From assembly GCA_033439255.1 (NCBI GenBank), contig CM065881.1, positions 3,162,001 to 3,226,000 of the forward strand: a stretch of 64,000 nucleotides of DNA, written 5' to 3'. A program made the position numbers and the translations under genes. The notes under the pieces were generated by a model. That model was not told the origin of the DNA, made no database searches, and saw only the letters and a list, made by a program, of their open reading frames with translations. This document shows, one piece after another, positions 61,193 through 64,000 of this stretch (positions within the stretch are counted from its first letter, which is position 1; each line of letters begins with the position of its first letter). Origin of the DNA: Hericium rajendrae. Taxonomy: Eukaryota; Basidiomycota; Agaricomycetes; Russulales; Hericiaceae.

Positions 61193-62257
61193 CATGTCTG
61201 TGGTCTTATTACAAATAACTCGAAAAATAACCCACTCACACAAAGAGTCTATCACAAGACTGTCTCGATAGGTAACTTCTGAGCATGTTTATACCATCAA
61301 ATTCCTAGATCTACATATTGCATCTATCAATTGAAGCTAACGGACAGCGGGATGCCAGAAAAGTAAGGTACATAAATAAGTAGTTATGTCGTATGGATGG
61401 TGAGTTCGAGCCTTAGACATTGTGTGCGGGTCCTCGAGCGTCGTCGACAGCTGAATTGCTTAGAGTGGGCACATTAAAAAAACACGGGGATCTCATGCGC
61501 CGCATATGCGGATCACATCAGGTCAAGCAGACTCAACACGAGCCTTGGCAACGATGTACCATGTCCTCCGCTGCCTGCATGCCCGCATCGACTGTCACCA
61601 TTCAGCAGCACATGCTGCAGCCGCAGATCGCGCATATCCGAGCACCTGACACCCGCAGACACGGGGAGCTGTGGCAGCGCTGGCAGCGCCATGAGTACTG
61701 GAGTGTATGTACAGTTCGCCGCTGAGCTCACGGTTCACCGCCCGCGTCCGCGAACAGACACAACGCAGCCGCCAAACACGTCGGCCCATGTAATACTACC
61801 TCTGGGATACCTATCACGGGGATGGCGGGTGCAAAAAATACGGGATTGGATAGAAAATTTGAAAAAAAAAAAAAAAGGGGGCAGTGTGTGCACAATGTAC
61901 AGCGTGCTGGTGAGATTGCTGCTTGAATAGGCACACTCGCTGAAGTGAAGGGGGTGTCAGTAAATTAGACTCACCGTAGACCGGTGTGAATCTCAAGTTG
62001 CGCACTTCGGCGCCATTGATCCTTCCATGGTGCTGATTGGTTGTAGACTCGTTTACCGTGTATGCATATGCCTTGAAGCTCGAAGCTCGAAGCTCTATCT
62101 CAAGTCGAGCAATCCTTCGCAGGGCCGGCAACTCCCGCTAGAGGGTTCGCGATCTTCCGCTAGAGGATTCGGGCTCTTCCGCTAGAGGCCACAGACACCA
62201 GTAGCGTGCCGAGTTGAAACCTGCCTATATTGGTGCAACAGACACCAGTAGCGTGCC
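61193..62257 (+). mobile_element. Non-autonomous TIR element A (about 1.06 kb), forward
   Basis: Begins GCACGGTAATCATGTCTGTGG and ends ...CAGACACCAGTAGCGTGCC, imperfect inverted repeats of each other. It is preceded by CAATTTCG (61,185-61,192) and followed by the same 8 bases (62,259-62,266). The right end is duplicated: the CAGACACCAGTAGCGTGCC terminus occurs at 62,192-62,210 and again at 62,239-62,257. Three CCGCTAGAGG repeats spaced 22-23 bp lie just inside the right end. No transposase frame. An 8-bp target duplication with subterminal repeats fits the hAT group (inference). Confidence 0.75.
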
Positions 62258-62266
62258 TCAATTTCG

Positions 62267-63296
62267 GGCACGCTACTGGTGTCTGTGGCCTCTAGCGGAA
62301 GAGCCCGAATCCTCTAGCGGAAGATCGCGAACCCTCTAGTGGGAGTTGCCGGCCCTGCGAAGGATTGCTCGACTCGAGATAGAGCTTCGAGCTTCGAGCT
62401 TCAAGGCATATGCATACACGGTAAACGAGTCTACAACCAATCAGCACCATGGAAGGATCAACGGCGCCGAAGTGCGCAACTTGAGATTCACACCGGTCTA
62501 CGGTGAGTCTAATTTACTGACACCCCCTTCACTTCAGCGAGTGTGCCTATTCAAGCAGCAATCTCACCAGCACGCTGTACATTGTGCACACACTGCCCCT
62601 TTTTTTTTTTTTTTTTCAAATTTTCTATCCAATCCCGTATTTTTTGCACCCGCCATCCCCGTGATAGGTATCCCAGAGGTAGTATTACATGGGCCGACGT
62701 GTTTGGCGGCTGCGTTGTGTCTGTTCGCGGACGCGGGCGGTGAACCGTGAGCTCAGCGGCGAACTGTACATACACTCCAGTACTCATGGCGCCGCCAGCG
62801 CTGCCACAGCTCCCCGTGTCTGCGGGTGTCAGGCGCTCGGATATGTGCGATCTGCGGCTGCAGCATGTGCTGCTGAATGGTGACAGTCGATGCGGGCATG
62901 CAGGCAGCGGAGGACATGGTACATCGTTGCCAAGGCTCGTGTTGAGTCTGCTTGACCTGATGCGATCCGCATATGCGGCGCATGAGATCCCCGTGTTTTT
63001 TTAATGTGCCCACTCTAAGCAATTCAGCTGTCGACGACGCTCGAGGACCCGCACACAATGTCTAAGGCTCGAACTCACCATCCATACGACATAACTACTT
63101 ATTTATGTACCTTACTTTTCTGGCATCCCGCTGTCCGTTAGCTTCAATTGATAGATGCAATATGTAGATCTAGGAATTTGATGGTATAAACATGCTCAGA
63201 AGTTACCTATCGAGACAGTCTTGTGATAGACTCTTTGTGTGAGTGGGTTATTTTTCGAGTTATTTGTAATAAGACCACAGACATGATTACCGTGCC
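62267..63296 (-). mobile_element. Non-autonomous TIR element B (about 1.03 kb), inverted copy of element A
   Basis: Reverse complement of element A with only occasional differences (for example one base in a CTAGNGGG repeat, one in CTCGACNNGAG, and the length of a poly-A/T run). Flanked on both sides by the exact 8-bp direct repeat CAATTTCG (62,259-62,266 and 63,297-63,304). It forms with element A an almost perfect 2.1-kb palindrome with a 56-bp centre. Confidence 0.8.
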
Positions 63297-63304
63297 CAAT
63301 TTCG

Positions 63305-63734
63305 GGGGTGCGATAACCCTTGCAAGCAAGGGAATGCGTTCCGCGCCAAACTCGCCGGCGGTATCCCATCTGCTCACATCTCGCTGCAAAATCAACCCCT
63401 ACTATGCATGGGTCGCCATCGATCCAAGAACGGGGTATCCACTGTATCAATGGATGTGAATTGAACACACAGCATAATTTCCAAGTGCAATTCCAAGCGT
63501 GGATAATGTATGTTCAGCCCTTCAGAAGACACTCCGATTCGGAACCATACATGGAAAAGGTGCCTGCTTCTGCGGTGCCTCTACTCAATACATATTCCGC
63601 TCGTCATGCCGCAGTGGAGAACCATGACATTTGGTATGTTTTCAGCATAATCGCATACACCATCTGTCCACTATCATGATCACTTCTCGCTGCCAGCACC
63701 CTGCTTCCGTATCATCAAACCATGACCAGAATAA
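63305..63734. other. Sequence after the inverted element pair, nothing recognised
   Basis: About 430 bp between the last target duplication and the partial frame at the window edge. No gene or repeat that I can support. Confidence 0.4.
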
Positions 63735-64000
63735 ATGAAACACGGAGGCCCGTTCCTAGAGTACCCATGGCTTCCGAGTCTGACAGGATCAGTCTTCGAT
63801 GGTCCCAATGATATATCTTCCATGGTCCGGCTGCCTCAGCGCGCTGTCTCGGTCTGCACTCGCCATCCTCTCCAAGGCCAGGACATGGCTACCTTCGGCA
63901 TTAATTCCGCTTTTCTCTTCGCCATCTGGGGTGGCGGCATTTTGTGGGGTAAGCTTTCTAATCTTCTCTACACAAACCAGAATCTTACGTGGATCTTCAG
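63735..64000 (+). CDS. Possible 5' part of a gene running off the window
   Basis: ATG at 63,735 opens a frame (MKHGGPFLEYPWLPSLTGS ... QGQDMATFGINSAFLFAIWG) to the right edge. A GGTAAGC donor-like sequence occurs near 63,949 and an ACCAG acceptor-like one near 63,981. A hydrophobic segment (INSAFLFAIWGGGILW) could be a membrane helix. No family recognised; too short to judge. Confidence 0.25.
   Translation, partial: MKHGGPFLEYPWLPSLTGSVFDGPNDISSMVRLPQRAVSVCTRHPLQGQDMATFGINSAFLFAIWGGGILWGKLSNLLYTNQNLTWIF

Noticed and set aside
61420-61725. 101-codon frame inside element A, mirrored in element B
   Set aside because: No transposase motif (no DDE-like spacing, no zinc finger or dimerisation helix). 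Identity between the copies only reflects recent element duplication.

Overview
The window is nuclear DNA of a filamentous basidiomycete, probably an Agaricomycete. Evidence: genes carry many 48-70 bp introns with GT/GC...AG ends and CTNAC-like branch sites, intergenic gaps are short, and the protein families are fungal (Ccc2-type copper ATPase, Mvp1 sorting nexin, Prp4, a GT39 protein O-mannosyltransferase, tandem flavin monooxygenases). I saw no rRNA, tRNA, CRISPR array or bacterial operon.

Positions 1-36,325 are a tandem triplication with a unit of about 12.75 kb: unit I (partial) to about 10,547, unit II to about 23,300, unit III to about 36,325. Each unit has a GC-rich head with a degenerate 290-bp repeat, a 960-bp inverted-repeat pair around a 3.2-kb spacer, an array of intron-bearing modules, a 137-bp minisatellite, a purine-rich 20-mer array, and a promoter plus the 5' part of a copper-transporting P1B-ATPase gene. 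Only unit III has the complete gene (34,273-37,625). Units I and II stop just before the phosphorylation domain and run into a second, diverged 70-bp ATPase scrap. The units are a mosaic: some kilobases are nearly identical and others clearly diverged, with sharp edges, which suggests gene conversion.

Positions 37,900-58,660 are ordinary gene-dense sequence: a dynactin p22/p24-like subunit (+), two tandem FAD monooxygenases (+) with the same ten-exon structure, a dimeric alpha/beta-barrel protein (-), Mvp1 (-), a protein O-mannosyltransferase (-) divergent from Prp4 (+), and an unrecognised gene (+). The two monooxygenases beside the alpha/beta-barrel protein could form a small catabolic or aromatic-hydroxylation cluster (inference).

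Positions 58,686-63,304 are a nest of small terminal-inverted-repeat (TIR) elements. One is TA-flanked and appears to carry two exons of an unknown gene. A second is an inverted-repeat-bounded GC-rich block. The third structure is a pair of about 1-kb elements, nearly identical in the stretches compared, placed head to head with three copies of the 8-bp sequence CAATTTCG around them.

Several single-base indels (unit I ATPase, Prp4, the gene at 57,801) lie in short homopolymers or GC runs of genes otherwise expected to be intact. They may be assembly errors rather than mutations.
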